Positions 11,401-23,500 of a stretch of DNA of 64,000 bases are shown here, one piece after another; position 1 is the stretch's first letter, and the number at the start of each line of letters is the position of its first letter. The notes below the pieces were generated by a model. It was not told the DNA's origin. It made no database searches and saw nothing but the letters and a program-made list of their open reading frames with translations. The stretch comes from Chionoecetes opilio (lineage: Eukaryota; Arthropoda; Malacostraca; Decapoda; Majidae), in the NCBI GenBank assembly GCA_016584305.1, contig JACEEZ010016126.1:380001-444000 (forward strand). Reading direction: 5' to 3'. Position numbers and translations under genes: made by a program.

Positions 11401-13420
11401 GAGGGTTGTGTGGAGGGGACTGCGAGGAGGGAAATCGGGGGTGTTGTGTGTTTTGTGTGCAGGGGCAGTGCGAGGAGGGGAAAAACGTGTTGTTGTGCAG
11501 GGGGCTGCGAGGAGAAAAACGGGGGTGTGTTGTTTTGGCGGGCACGCAGAGGGGACGTGTGTGTGTGTGGGCAGGGGACTCGAGAGGAAGACGTGTTGGG
11601 GTGTGTGTGTTCAGGGCGGCTCGGGAGGAAAAAACGTTGTGTGTGTGTGTGTGCAGGGAGCTGCGAGGAGGGAAGACGTGGTGTGTGTGGTGCAGGGCCC
11701 TGCGGGAGGAAAGACGTGTTTGTGTGTGTGGGCAGGGCGGGTGCGAGGAGGAAAGACGTTGTTTTTTTGTGTGCGGGGCCCGCGAGGGGAAAAAACTTTT
11801 GTGTGTTGTGTGTGCAGGCCTGCGAGGGGGGAAAGGGCGTGTGTGTTTTTTGTGCAGGGCAGCTGGAGGAGGAAAGACGTTGTTTTTGTGTGTGTTTGCG
11901 GGCACTGCAGGGGGAAAAACGTTTGGGTTTGGGGTGTGTGTGTGTGCGGGCACTCGAGGAGGAAAACGTGGTTGTGTGTGGTTTTGTGTCAAAGGGAGCT
12001 GCGAGGGGAAGACGTTTTTGTGTGGTGTGTGTGTGTCAGGGGAGCTGCGAGGAGGGAAAAAGGGTTGGGTTGTGTGCGGGCAGCTGCGAGGAGGGAAAAA
12101 CGTGTGTTGTGTGGGGTGTGCAGGGCAGTGCGAGGAGGAAAAACGTGTGGGGGTTTTGCAGGGGAACTGCAGGAGGAAAAAACGGGTGTGTGTGTGTGCG
12201 GGCGCTGCGAGGAGGGAAAAACGTTTGTGTTGTGTGTGTGTGCAGGGCGCTGCGAGGGGGAAAAACTTTTGGGGTGTGCAGGGCCTGCGGGAGGAAAAAC
12301 GTGTGTGTGTGTGGTTTCAGGCAGCTGCGAGGGGGAAAGACGTGTGTGTGTGGGTTTTTGTGCAGGCCTGCGAGGAGGAAAAAGTGTGTGTGTGTGGTTT
12401 TGCAGGGCAGCTGCGAGGAGGAAAAACTGTTGGGGTTGTGTGTGTGTGTGTGTGTGTTGGGGAGGGCCTGCGAGGGGGAAAGACGTGTGTGTTGTGGGGC
12501 AGCTGCGAGGAGGAAAGACGTGTTGTGGTTTTGGGGGGGGGTGTGTTGTTTTGTGCAGGGGGCTGCGGGAGGAAGACGTGTGTGTTTTGGGGGGTGCAGG
12601 GGGCCTTGGGAGGAAAAAGGGGGGGGTTGTGTTGTGCGCTCGGGGGAAAGACGTGTGTGTGGTGGCAGGGCAGCTGCGGGAGGAAAACGTGTGTGGTGTG
12701 CAGGCACGCGAGGGGAAAACGTGTTTGTGTGTTTGCAGGGCACTGCGGGAGGAAAGACGGGGGTGGTGTGTGCAGGGGAGCTGCAGGGGAAAAACGGGGG
12801 TGTGTGCAGGGGAGCTGCGAGGAGGAAAGACGGGGGTGTGGGCAGGGCAGCTCGAGGGGGAAAGCGTGTGTGTGCAGGGCGCTGCGAGAGGGGAAAACGT
12901 TGTGTGTGTGTGCAGGGCAGCTGCGAGGGGGAAAACGTTGTGTGGGCAGGGCGCTGCGAGGAGGAAAACGTTGTGTGCAGGGGACTGCGAGGAGGAAAGA
13001 CGTTTTGTGTGTGTGTGTGCAGGCACTGCGAGGGGGAAAAACTTTTTTGTGTGTGTTTTCAGGGGAGCTGCGGGAGGAAAACGGGGGTGTGTGTGTGTGT
13101 GTGTGTGGTTGTTGTGTGTTTCAGGGCAACCGGGGGGAAAGCTTTTGGGGGTGTGGGTGGTTTTTGCCCCCCCTGCAAGGAGGAAAAGACGTGGGGTTGT
13201 TGGGTGGGGCCGCAAAAAGACGTGTTTGGTTGAGGGACTCAAAAAACTTGGGGTGTGTGCGGCAGCTGCGAGGAGGAAAAACTGTGTGTGTGTGTGTGTG
13301 TGGTGCAGGGGAGGGTGCGAGGAGGAAAACGTGTGTGTTCAGGGCAGCTGCGGGGGGAAAGTGGGGGAGGGGAGTGGGGAGGAAGAAGTGTGGGTGGGGG
13401 GAATTTGGGAACTTTTGAGT
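11400..13420. repeat. GT-rich minisatellite of about 40-50 bp unit
   Basis: About 40 degenerate copies of (GT)n followed by GCAGGGCAGCTGCGAGGAGG and AAAGACGT. The unit has no stop in any plus-strand frame, so overlapping open frames of over 600 codons with Cys/Gly/Arg-rich translations arise by chance. Copy-to-copy changes are mostly in G- and A-run length. A clean pair of units lies at 14735-14830. Confidence 0.9.
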
Positions 13421-13639
13421 GTAAGTGGGTTAGCAGTTTTTGGTTAAACCGGAAGTCCCTTTGACCCCCCAGGAAAAATAAAATGGGTTCTTTCTTAAAT
13501 TACCCCCCCTCCAAAGGGGTGTGGGTACCGGGTTTTCCGCCCCGCTTTTCCTATTAAATTGTTTGGGGGCGGGGATGGGCTGGTTTAACTGGTCCCCCGG
13601 GCCCTGGAGGCTTTCACATGTAGGAGTCGGGGGGTATAA

Positions 13640-14530
13640 GATATACTGTTATCTTTGGAATGTTTGTTCTATAATATTATCAAATAAAAAACCGTAAAAA
13701 ACACTAAAGAAATGCCCATTATGAGACTCTCAAGAAATATGCATGAACTTAAACTCTTCGCCATTTAATATTTTACTCGCAAACATTTTACATGGTGAAT
13801 ACCAATAGAAGCGGAATTTAATTACTTTCCATTGTTATATTTTGTTTTCTGATAAATGAATTAGAACCATACATACATTAGCGTTAACTAAATAAATAAC
13901 ATCATCAAACGGGAAAAATTACCCGATTTCATGACCTTTTTGTTAGTTAACGCTAATTTATGTATGGTTCTAATTCATTATCAAAAACGAATATAGCAAT
14001 GGGAAAGCTAATTAAATTCCGCTTCTATTGATATTCTCCATGTAAAATGTTTTTGAGCAAAATATTAAATGGCGAAGAGTTAAAGTTCATACATATTTCT
14101 TGTGAGTCTCATAATGGCCTTTCTTTAGTCTGTTTTACGTTTTTTATTTAATAATATTATAGAACAAACATTTTCCGAAGATAACAATATATCTTTTATA
14201 CTGATAAACATATATTAGGTACGAAATTACCCGATTTCATGATGTTATGTTTTATTTAACGCTAATTTATGCATGCTGCTAATTCATTTATCAGAAAACA
14301 AATATAGCAATGGAAGCGAATTAAATTCCGCTTCTATTGATATTCTCCATGTAAAATGTTTTCGAGAAAAATATTAAATGGCGAAGAGTTTAAGTTCATG
14401 CATATTTCTTGAGAGTCTCATAATGGCATTTCTTTAATGTGTTTTACGGGTTTTTATTTGATAATATTATAGAACAAACATTTCCGAAGATAACAATATA
14501 TCTTTTATACTGATAAACATATAATTAGGT
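13640..14530. mobile_element. Inverted-repeat element with three arms
   Basis: A roughly 290-bp arm (13640-13920) is followed by its inverted copy (13921-14222) and then a direct copy of the latter (14229-14530, offset 308 bp). Shared landmarks include ACCCGATTTCATGA, TTCCGCTTCTATTGATATTC, AATGGCGAAGAGTT and ATAATATTATAGAACAAACA. It is non-coding. It probably began as a MITE-like foldback element that gained a tandem third arm. Confidence 0.8.
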
Positions 14531-14559
14531 AGGTAAACTTGTCATCTCGGTGGCCTCGT

Positions 14560-14690
14560 ACAGACGCCGTCCGTGACGTCATCAATCTCAGGCGCAGGCC
14601 TTTATAGCCGGGGGTTTGTAACCTCCCCCCCCGGGGTGGTGGCTTCGGCCAACACTAATATGCAGCAGCGGTAGATCACTATGGCTCTGA
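14560..14690 (+). promoter_or_regulatory. Weak promoter-like patch with a CRE palindrome
   Basis: TGACGTCA at 14574-14581 is a perfect CRE/ATF palindrome, followed by GCCTTTATAGCC and a GC-rich stretch. No transcript can be tied to it. Confidence 0.2.
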
Positions 14691-14734
14691 GGCATTATCC
14701 TCTAAACAAAACAAACAAAACAAAACAAGACAAA

Positions 14735-14774
14735 ACAAGTGTGTGTGTGTGCAGGGCAGCTGCGAGGAGGAAAG

Positions 14775-14812
<38 letters not shown>

Positions 14813-14830
14813 GGCAGCTGCGAGGATGCA
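14735..14830. repeat. Outlying clean units of the 11.4-13.4 kb minisatellite
   Basis: Two copies of GCAGGGCAGCTGCGAGGA separated by (GT)n, without the run-length variation of the main array. They give the likely consensus of the unit. Confidence 0.85.
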
Positions 14831-15379
14831 GAGGGTGAGTTTTGGCCAAACAACATTTTATTTTGTTGTTGTCTTCATATTTCTGCAGCTTAAGCCAAGT
14901 AGAAAGTGAAAGGGAGGGAGTGAGAGGAATGAGTGGGCAGTGGCGGAGGCAGGCAAGGAAGGAGGCAGCTGATCGATGGGGGTCAGACGGTGTGTCGATC
15001 AGCAGTTTTCAAAGTTAAACCGCTGACATAGAAATCTTTGAAACGGACGAAAGAAAAGATAAAAAATAAAGAAGAAAATACTAATTACATAAGATTAGTC
15101 TATGAACTTCGAGGTGTGTGTTTGTGTGTTATTCATTATAGTCTTGATTATGCCCTGGACTCGCGATCGCCAGGTATTACCGTCCTGATGGTGCGTCTCA
15201 TGAGTAAAAGTTCATTAACTGCGTCCCCCCCCCCCCCCGATCCACTACGAAGTGTGTTCAGTGTTCATACATATTTGTGTAGCAGCTGCCGTGGTTCAAA
15301 CAAGTAATAATTGTAGTTATAAAGTTTGATTAAGATTTTGTTCATGAGTTCAACGTGTATATAAATAATCAAACCATCA

Positions 15380-15592
15380 TTAACCCCTTGAGACCCAGAA
15401 CGTAATTTCCTTTGTATTTTGGATACCATTAGACTATTTTTAATGAATGAATGTAATATTTCAATAGATATGACCTGTTTAGTATCCTTGTCGACTAACT
15501 AGTTTGGTATATTAAGTTACTTTTCTTAATTTTATGGCTAACAACAGATGATTTTATATAGCAAAGGAAAGATCTGGGCGTGAAGGGGTTAA
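15380..15592 (-). mobile_element. TTAA-flanked MITE, minus orientation
   Basis: It begins TTAACCCCTTGAGACCCAGA and ends GGGCGTGAAGGGGTTAA, with the shared interior ATAGATATGACCTG and CTTGTCGACTAACTAG. It is about 213 bp and is one of five copies in the window. Confidence 0.8.
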
Positions 15593-15892
15593 ATAGCAAG
15601 ATGTCAAACAGGCGGACAGGCATAATCTAGGTAGAATTAAGGAGCCACGAACCTCCAACGATTGATCATCCTTGTTTACTCATATTCAAATAGAAAAAAT
15701 ATACCACTGATTATAATTATTGTTCGTAACTAAAAAAAACTATAGATACTCATAACGAGCAATCAGTGTGTCGGTGAAAACTAATTAGCATCCTATGTGA
15801 TCATCATTATTATATAGGAGTGTTTAGGAAAATTAATTGACTATATAGTAAAGCATCTTTTTATTCAGTTTCGTTTGATGGTTTGGCCGCAC

Positions 15893-16885
15893 GAAGCAGA
15901 CATGACCCCCCCCCCTCCCCCGCCAACCACCACTAAGCAGACATGACCCCCCCCCCGCCAACCACCACTAAGCAGACATGACCCCCCCCCCCAACCACCA
16001 CTAAGCAGACATGACCCCCCCCCCGCAACCACCACTAAGCAGACATGACCCCCCCCCGCCAACCACCACTAAGCAGACATGACCCCCCCCCCCCCCGCCA
16101 ACCCACCTAAGCAGACATACCCCCCCCCCCCAACCACCACTAGCAGACATGACCCCCCACCCCCCCCACCCAAGCAACATGACCCCCCCCCCCCCAACCA
16201 CCACTAAGCAGACATGACCCCCCCCCCGCCACCACACTAACCTCCCCCCCCCCCGCCAACCACCACAGCAGACATGACCCCCCCCCCCCCCGCCAACCAC
16301 CAAGCAGACATGACCCCCCCCCCTCCCGCCAACCACCAAGCAGACATGACCCCCCCCCCGCCAACCACCACAAGCAGACATGACCCCCCCCCCGCCCCCC
16401 CAAACCAGACATGACCCCCCCCCCCCCCAACCCCAAGCAGCATGACCCCCCCCCGCCAACCACCACAAAGCAGACATGACCCCCCCCCAACCACCACTAA
16501 GCAGACATGAACCCCCCCCCGCCAACCACCACTAAGCAGACATGACACCCCCCCCCCCGCCAACCACCACTAAGCAGACATGACACCCCCCCCCCCGCCA
16601 ACCACCACTAAGCAGACATGACACCCCCCCCCCAACCACCACTAAGCAGACATGACCCCCCCCCCCGCCAACCACCACTAAGCAGACATGACCCCCCCCC
16701 GCCAACCACCACTAAGCAGACATGACACCCCCCCCACCAACCACCACTAAGCAGACATGACCCCCCCCCCCGCCAACCACCACTAAGCAGACATGACCCC
16801 TCCCCAAGCCAACCACCCCTACCACCAAGCAGACATGACGCCCCCCCCCCCCCTCGCCAACCACCACCACTAATCAGACATGACC
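15893..16885. repeat. Poly-C minisatellite, about 34-bp unit
   Basis: About 29 units of GCAGACATGAC, a C-run of 7 to 14, GCCAACCACCACTAA. The C-run length varies most. Minus-strand Gly/Val-rich frames are artefacts of a stop-poor unit. The following 16886-17390 holds only A-runs at about 17127-17172 and unique AT-rich sequence. Confidence 0.95.
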
Positions 16886-17404
16886 CCTACAGCTATAAAG
16901 CCTTTTATAGCTCTATGCTTCAACCAATCAACATTTCATCCTTTTACTGGACAAACCAAACTATCATACACACTTTCTATTACTTTCACTATGTTGGATG
17001 GGAACCAAAATAATCCTTACTGTACTACAAGTTTACAAGTTTATTGAGAAAGGGGGAAGAAATTACAAAGGAGGGTGAGCAAGTATACAAAGGATACAGA
17101 AAAACAGATTGATAGATTTAATGCCAAAAAAAAAAAAGGGAAATTTGAAAAAAAAAAAAAAAAAAAAAAAAAGTGCCAGGCGATGACCGAGATGTTCTGA
17201 TGTATTGGTATTTTCACAGGGTGGATTCAAGCTTGTGTCCCGTCTACCAGTACTTCCCTGCCTCATACCTTCCCTTGAGGAGAGAGCACCTACCCACCAC
17301 TGCATCTACTAAACTCAGCAGTACAAATGAGAGGCTGAGTATTGATATAAATAACACTATTTCAATCTAATCTAATAATCTCCTTCAAATGGGTGGCCAC
17401 TATA

Positions 17405-18205
17405 TTATGTCTCCATTTGCTCCCGTCATTATTCTCTCTCAATCTACCGTCATATTCTCTCTCTCAATCTCCCGTCATATTCTCTCTCTCATTTGCTCCT
17501 GTCATATTCTCTCTCAATCTACCGTCATATCCTCTCTCTCAATCTCCCGTCATATTCTCTCTCAATCTCCCGTCATATTCTCTCTCTCAATCTACCGTCA
17601 TATTCTCTCTCTCAATCTCCCGTCATATTCTCTCTCTCAATCTCCCGTCATATTCTCTCTCTCAATCTCCCGTCATATTCTCTCTCAATCTCCTGTCATA
17701 TTCTCTCTCTCAATCTCCCGTCATATTCTCTCTCTCAATCTCCCGTCATATTCTCTCTCAATCTCCCGTCATATTCTCTCTCTCTCAATCTCCCGTCATA
17801 TTCTCTCTCTCTCTCTCAATCTAGTCATATTCTCTCTCAATCTAGTCATATTCTCTCTCAATCTCCCTCATATTCTCTCTCTCAATCTCCCGTCATATTC
17901 TCTCTCTCTCAATCTCCCATCATATTCTCTCTCTCTCTCAATCTAGTCATATTCTCTCTCAATCTCCCGTCATATTCTCTCTCAATCTCCCGTCATATTC
18001 TCTCTCTCTCAATCTCCCGTCATATTCTCTCTCTCTCTCAATCTCCCGTCATATTCTCTCTCTCTCAATCTCCCGTCATATTCTCTCTCTCTCTCAATCT
18101 CCCGTCATATTCTCTCTCAATCTCCCATCATATTCTCTCTCTCAATCTCCCATCATATTCTCTCGCAATCTCCCATCATATTCTCTCTTCCTCTCAATCT
18201 CCCGT
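17405..18205. repeat. CT-rich minisatellite, about 22-28-bp unit
   Basis: About 30 or more copies of CTCAATCTCCCGTCATATT with variable (TC)n. Variants include CTACCG, CTCCCA and CTAG. Stop-free in three plus frames, with no coding meaning. Confidence 0.95.
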
Positions 18206-18976
18206 CTTCCGTCCCAGTTCCTTTAAGTAATCAAATACTATTCTTTCTTTCCATTGAGGCTTTCTTTTCACACCCATGACTTCTGCGACAGTCCTTATCA
18301 GACTGACGTGCCAAGTAATTCATCCCCAGTTCACTCGGACAGTATTAAATATGGACAGTCGACCTGTCTAAGTATTACACACTTAGTATTGTCACACTTA
18401 TTGGTGAGTCTAGTTCAGGAATCAAGAACTGGCAGCCGGCGACTTGCCAATCTTTACATCCAATCATAATGGGGCTACTGATGTGATTTTCCACCACAAA
18501 TGCACTTTATAATTCATGATAGAAAATATTAACTCTGCATGACTCAACTCGTGCATTAATTACAATGATTTTGTAGCATCACTTTCAATCAATCAGAGTG
18601 AATGCCTCGCTGCTGACGAGATTCAGAAACTGTGACAATACTTAAGGTGGTCGACTGTACCAGTTTGTACTTTTTAAGGAACGTACTTCAATGTTTGCCA
18701 TTAAATATTATAATTTTTGTCTCACTAATTTTAATTTTAATTTCATTGATTTAAAAGTAATATGGAAGAATTTGCAGTAAAGGAGATTTTTTGACAACTC
18801 AGACAATGCAAAGTGGTATGGTCCTTGTTTTCAGTTAACAGTGTGTGGGCGAAAGTCAGGCACTGTGTGAGAGCAAGCAGCAGCAGCTGTTATTACTACT
18901 GTTAGTGAGAAACTCCCTCAAGATGGCAGAGATATAGTTATGTGCAATGGATGCTCTTTGTTTTTCTCCATTTCAG

Positions 18977-19065
18977 ATATGCTGCCGAGGCGCTGCATCT
19001 CACTGCCGCCGCGCCAAGACTACACCGGCCTCCTCCAACACCCAACCGTAGAGTATCAGACTTAA
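18977..19065 (+). CDS. Possible last exon of an unknown gene
   Basis: A good acceptor (TTTTTCTCCATTTCAG) precedes a GC-rich patch. One frame reads MLPRRCISLPPRQDYTGLLQ then HPTVEYQT and a TAA at 19063-19065; another frame is also open for about 115 bp. No upstream exon was found, so this may be chance. The rest of 18206-19340 shows nothing recognisable. Confidence 0.18.
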
Positions 19066-19346
19066 TGATCGGCTTTATTTTTGGCTGGTTTTAAAGCGTC
19101 AAAGTTAAGAGTAGACTCTCCCCAACTCAAATTTTTTTTTTTTTTCTTAAGTGAAATTTCATTTATAGTCAATATTCATAACTTTTTGAAAACAATGAAA
19201 TAACTGCCTGTGAACCTGTAGGGTGAGGACTTGCCTGCATAGGGTGTCAATTATTAATTCAACTGTTCATCCATAAAAAGCAGAGAGACAAACCTTTGGA
19301 GCTTTCTAAACCTGTTGAAAAGTCAAAATTAAGAATTCAGTAAGTT

Positions 19347-19352
19347 TTTATT
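19347..19352 (-). terminator. Candidate poly(A) signal for SMNDC1
   Basis: AATAAA on the minus strand, about 1,040 bp beyond the SMNDC1 stop codon. Another minus-strand AATAAA lies near 19073. The 3'UTR would span roughly 19350-20392; I see no other gene there. Confidence 0.3.
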
Positions 19353-20392
19353 CCTGGGATAGATCAAATTAAATTCTTACTAGAAAGTACACCAAAACAT
19401 CTATTTGTACAATGCGTCATTCATTAGTAAATCCTCCCATATCATCATCTATACAGAGAACAGAATGCCTGGCAGGTAGGTGTATCATAAAGCTCGTCCC
19501 TGCTCCCTGCAGCCACACGTCTAGGAAGGAAATGAGGCAATCTTGTCGACAGGTTCCTAACAATTTCCAAGAAACAATCCGTATCTGAGACAGTCCTTAA
19601 AAAAACACTTTAAAAAATGTACACAGATTTGATCAAGAAAAAGAAAAAAGTTGATGCATTACCCAATACTCTGTAAATGACTTAACTAAACTCACAGTAT
19701 GTACATTAAATTTATCTAATCATACACCTTCGCCATAAGAGTACCATGAGGAGTGATGAAAAACCATTGAAAAGCACGTAGTAGGGAAGAGCCGTTAATA
19801 AGTTATAGTCTGACGTATTAGCCTAGGTCAAGAAAGAAAATATAGAAATTCAAAACTGTAAATAGGAATAACTATAGTTTATATTATGATGGTCAAAATG
19901 CACTGAGGAGGCCACGCCCCTGCCTTCCCCCCCCTTTTCTACGGGGCAGCGGATCGGAGTTCAACATGTGTACAGATAACTCGTATCATCCTCACTACAC
20001 AACAGCACGCCATCACTGGGTATTTTGACCATAATATATAAAATACTATAGTTAATATGTAATGATGAGGGGATGAATGTTTGGAGACAGACAGGCATGA
20101 GAGGCCAGCAAACACTGCCGCCTATCCATCATGGTGGTTCCTATATACTCCTATATACCTGCAGGAGTCGGAGGTTTGTGATCAGCGCAATCCTCCTACA
20201 TCACCTGACACATTTACACATACAAAATACAAATCTATTTCAAATACAATATCATATAAATGCATAATGATACACTTCAAAAATAAATATGGGCGTGAAA
20301 TAAACGTGGTCTATTTAAACATAAAGATCTCCAAAAAATATCAAAATGCAACTCAACACTGCTAATACTTATTTCTCATATGGACCGGTTTC

Positions 20393-20539
20393 TTAAGTTC
20401 CTTTCCTCCATTTCTCGGCATGCGTGTACTCGGTCATGGGCTTCCCGCCTATGCCACAGGTGCCAATGCCCACTCTTCCGTTGGCGGCATCGGGGGTCGC
20501 AAATATAGACTTCTTGGTGACGCCTTTCAGCTTCTTCGT
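20393..20539 (-). CDS. SMNDC1: SMNDC1 exon 6 (C-terminus)
   Basis: 147 bp: acceptor TTAACCATCAG, stop TAA at 20393-20395. It encodes TKKLKGVTKKSIFATPDA and GRVGIGTCGIGGKPMTEY, the conserved C-terminal signature of SPF30. Confidence 0.95.
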   Translation of the reverse strand, partial: TKKLKGVTKKSIFATPDAANGRVGIGTCGIGGKPMTEYTHAEKWRKGT

Positions 20540-23500
20540 CTGATGGTTAAGAAAAAAATGTTACTTTCATAGCAAGAAAGTATAATAATTGTATACATTA
20601 CTTGAGGCGCTTATTTCAGAAAGTTGATAAGCGCCACAAATAAAAAACTTAAGAAAATGGCTTCAAAATGTTTCAATGTTCAAAATTTCCTATCTTTTGA
20701 ACCAAGCATACACAATTATGAATTAATCATTTTGTAGGCTTGGTTCAAAAGATATGACAATTTGAACATTGAAACATTTTGAAGCCATTTTCTTAGTTTT
20801 TTATTGATGGCACTTATCGACTTTGTGAAATAAGCGCCTCACTTACCCACTACAATGCATTATATGGTGAGGAGACTGTAGTTTGGAATTGTTTAGTGTT
20901 CTCAATGGTAATACAGAAAGGAAACAAAGTATTGTAAGCTTCATAAGTGTTCCTAATGCACTGCTGGGAGTTATATAAGAACACAAAGGAGACAATGAAT
21001 TAGGATTTTAGTATGTTTGGAATTGTTTACAGTGTTCTCAATGGTAATACAGAAAGGAAACAAAGTATTGTAAGCTTCACAAAAGTGTCCCTAACGCAGT
21101 GCTGGGAGATAAAGAACACAAAGGAGACTATGAATTCATTAGGATTTTAGTATAAGGACCGAAAACTAATGAAAATGTTTTAGTATCCCAGGTGAAATAG
21201 ACAAGGGAAGAGTTGACAAGATTGTTAACGAAGGAGACTAAGTTTGAAGAGGACCTATGAGGCGACAAAGGTCACAAGAAGAAGCCTGCATGGCATGGCG
21301 TTCCATAAAGGTTTGTTTGAGAAGAATGATGAAAGACTGAATGAATGTTGTGTCATGATTTTAGGGTTCCGTTCACCTGATAATCTGTGACTCAAATTTT
21401 CCATTTCTAAACCACCCACTAGCATGGAAAATAAGCAAATGTGTTGATGTCTACTATATTATAATTTCAGGGATTAAAACATTCTCAAAGTATCTACACA
21501 AACAATGATTTAAGATCTCTAAGAATGTGATTTTTCGATATTTGTGAGTGAGCATTGAAGCAGAAATGAGCCATAGTATGAGAGAAGGAGCTCATGTTTT
21601 GAATAAGAGAGATCTGTCTGTGTAAGTAACAAATGGGCACTTTGGAGAAAATTGTAGTTCCAAATGTTTAGTATGGCAATGCATGGGCACTGAATTCAAG
21701 GTAAAGAGAAAGAACAGAGGTGCTAGAAATTGAATACTGAAGGAACAAATTCACGTAAGAGATGTTTGGGAGTGAGGGAAAACAGGGTCATAGATGTGTG
21801 GAAACTGGGATTGCTTGCTGGAGTGAGCAGACCAGGGAATGCAGAAATGCTATGGTCACAGGTAGCCTCCGTGGTGCAGTGGCTAGCTACGAATCTGCAG
21901 GCCTCGGTTCGAATCCGGGCCAGGGCAAGTCGGCGACCAGCCTACCCAGCTGTTCTTCCTCCCTTTCGGGGTGGATAAATGGGTACCTGGGAAAACCTGG
22001 GTTAGGTAACTGTGGTAATCCAGATGTCACCAGCCCTGTGTCCCGGGGTAACGGGTCCTCGCCCACCACAGGCTCAAAGGGCTAATGCCACGGAGATGAG
22101 CACCGAAGGTCACGCGTAGCATAGCGTATGCCCCCATCTTTACTTTAAGGTCACAGGGAAGGAATGGTGGAGGAGGTGAGAGGAGCAGCAGGAGGAGTTG
22201 CAAGGGATCTCAAAGTAGTCTAGTGGTTACAATCATCCAAAACAACATTCAACGCAGAGGGAAATCAACTTACAAATCTAACTTTGGTTGAGAATGCCAG
22301 CCACTTTGCCTTGTCTGCTTCATGGGCTTCCTCTATCTGTTTTTGTCTGTCATGTTTGCGCTGTTTCCTTTTCTTGGCTTGCTGTCGCTGTGCTTCTACC
22401 ACCTTCTTCCTGCAATACAGTTTGCCTTTTAGGGCATAATAATACATGGAATATTCCTAATCTCCTTATTGACTTTGGTGTGAATTCTTACTGTTGAACA
22501 TCTCAAAATATGCAACCCTATTTTTTCAACAATGAACCAAGTTTTGGCTTAAAAATCTGCTTGATGGCACTACTTGGGAAGGAACTATATATGATGGGAA
22601 ATTCTGATATTAGAAGATGTACGCAACACAAACATTTTCTAACATTACAACACAAACATTTTCTAACATTACAACACAAACATTTTCTAACATTACAAAA
22701 CATTACATTTTCTAACATTACAACACATTACATTTTCTAACCACAATTGCATTAGTATCTCTCTCTATCTTCTATCTAAAGCTATAAAATATATCAAACA
22801 TTCCTGCTCATTCTATCAAATCCCTCTTAACAATGCATGAATTTAGCTTTTTATCAGAGAACCTTAAAAATGCATCTAAAGCACACTTACTTTTTCCTGA
22901 TTGTTTTCCCTGGATTGTTTTCTGAACATTAATCTATCCTGTATTTCCATTTTCATTAATAAGTCAAGGTGATGTGAGCCTTCAAACATTCCTCTTACCA
23001 CATTTGCATTAGTATATCTCTCTATCTTCTATCTAAAGCTATAAAATCTACCAACCCTTCCTCCTCATTCAATCAACTCCCTCTAACATGCATGGATTTA
23101 GCTTTAAGATAGATGTTACAGTCAGCCTAGTACCTATGGCTACAGGCCCTTCCCCTCCTTCCTACATTTATATCCTAGCTATACCTCCTAGTTTTATATC
23201 GGAGAACCTTCAAAATGCATCTGAATCACACTTACTTGCTTTTATCCCCGTCGCCAAAGCCAGGGCGGTGCAGACCCTTCTTCTCCCCCGGAACACAGTC
23301 CTTCAGCGCCGACAAACTGGTCACGTCGGAGTTCCCAAAGCCATCGAAAGTTAGCGCCACCAAACCATCATCTGTTATGGCATCAATTACTGCATCATAC
23401 CTACAAAAAAAAGTTGGAAAATTATTACAAGTACTCATGATTCAAGAAAACATTGAAAAAATCACACGCGCACAAAAAAGAAAAACGCCGACAAAATTAT

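Noticed and set aside
11406..13447. Plus-strand frames of more than 600 codons, Cys/Gly/Arg-rich
   Set aside because: Three overlapping frames are all open because the GT-rich minisatellite unit has no stop; no domain, no start context and the frame drifts with unit length.
15865..16563. Gly/Val-rich minus-strand frames
   Set aside because: They come from the poly-C minisatellite and change frame with C-run length.
17389..18230. Ser/Leu-rich frames such as SYSLSQSPVIFSLS
   Set aside because: Translations of the CTCAATCTCCCGTCATATT minisatellite, open in several frames.
21862..21935. tRNA gene
   Set aside because: Boxes A and B are present but the element continues into a SINE body with target duplications and no acceptor-stem pairing.
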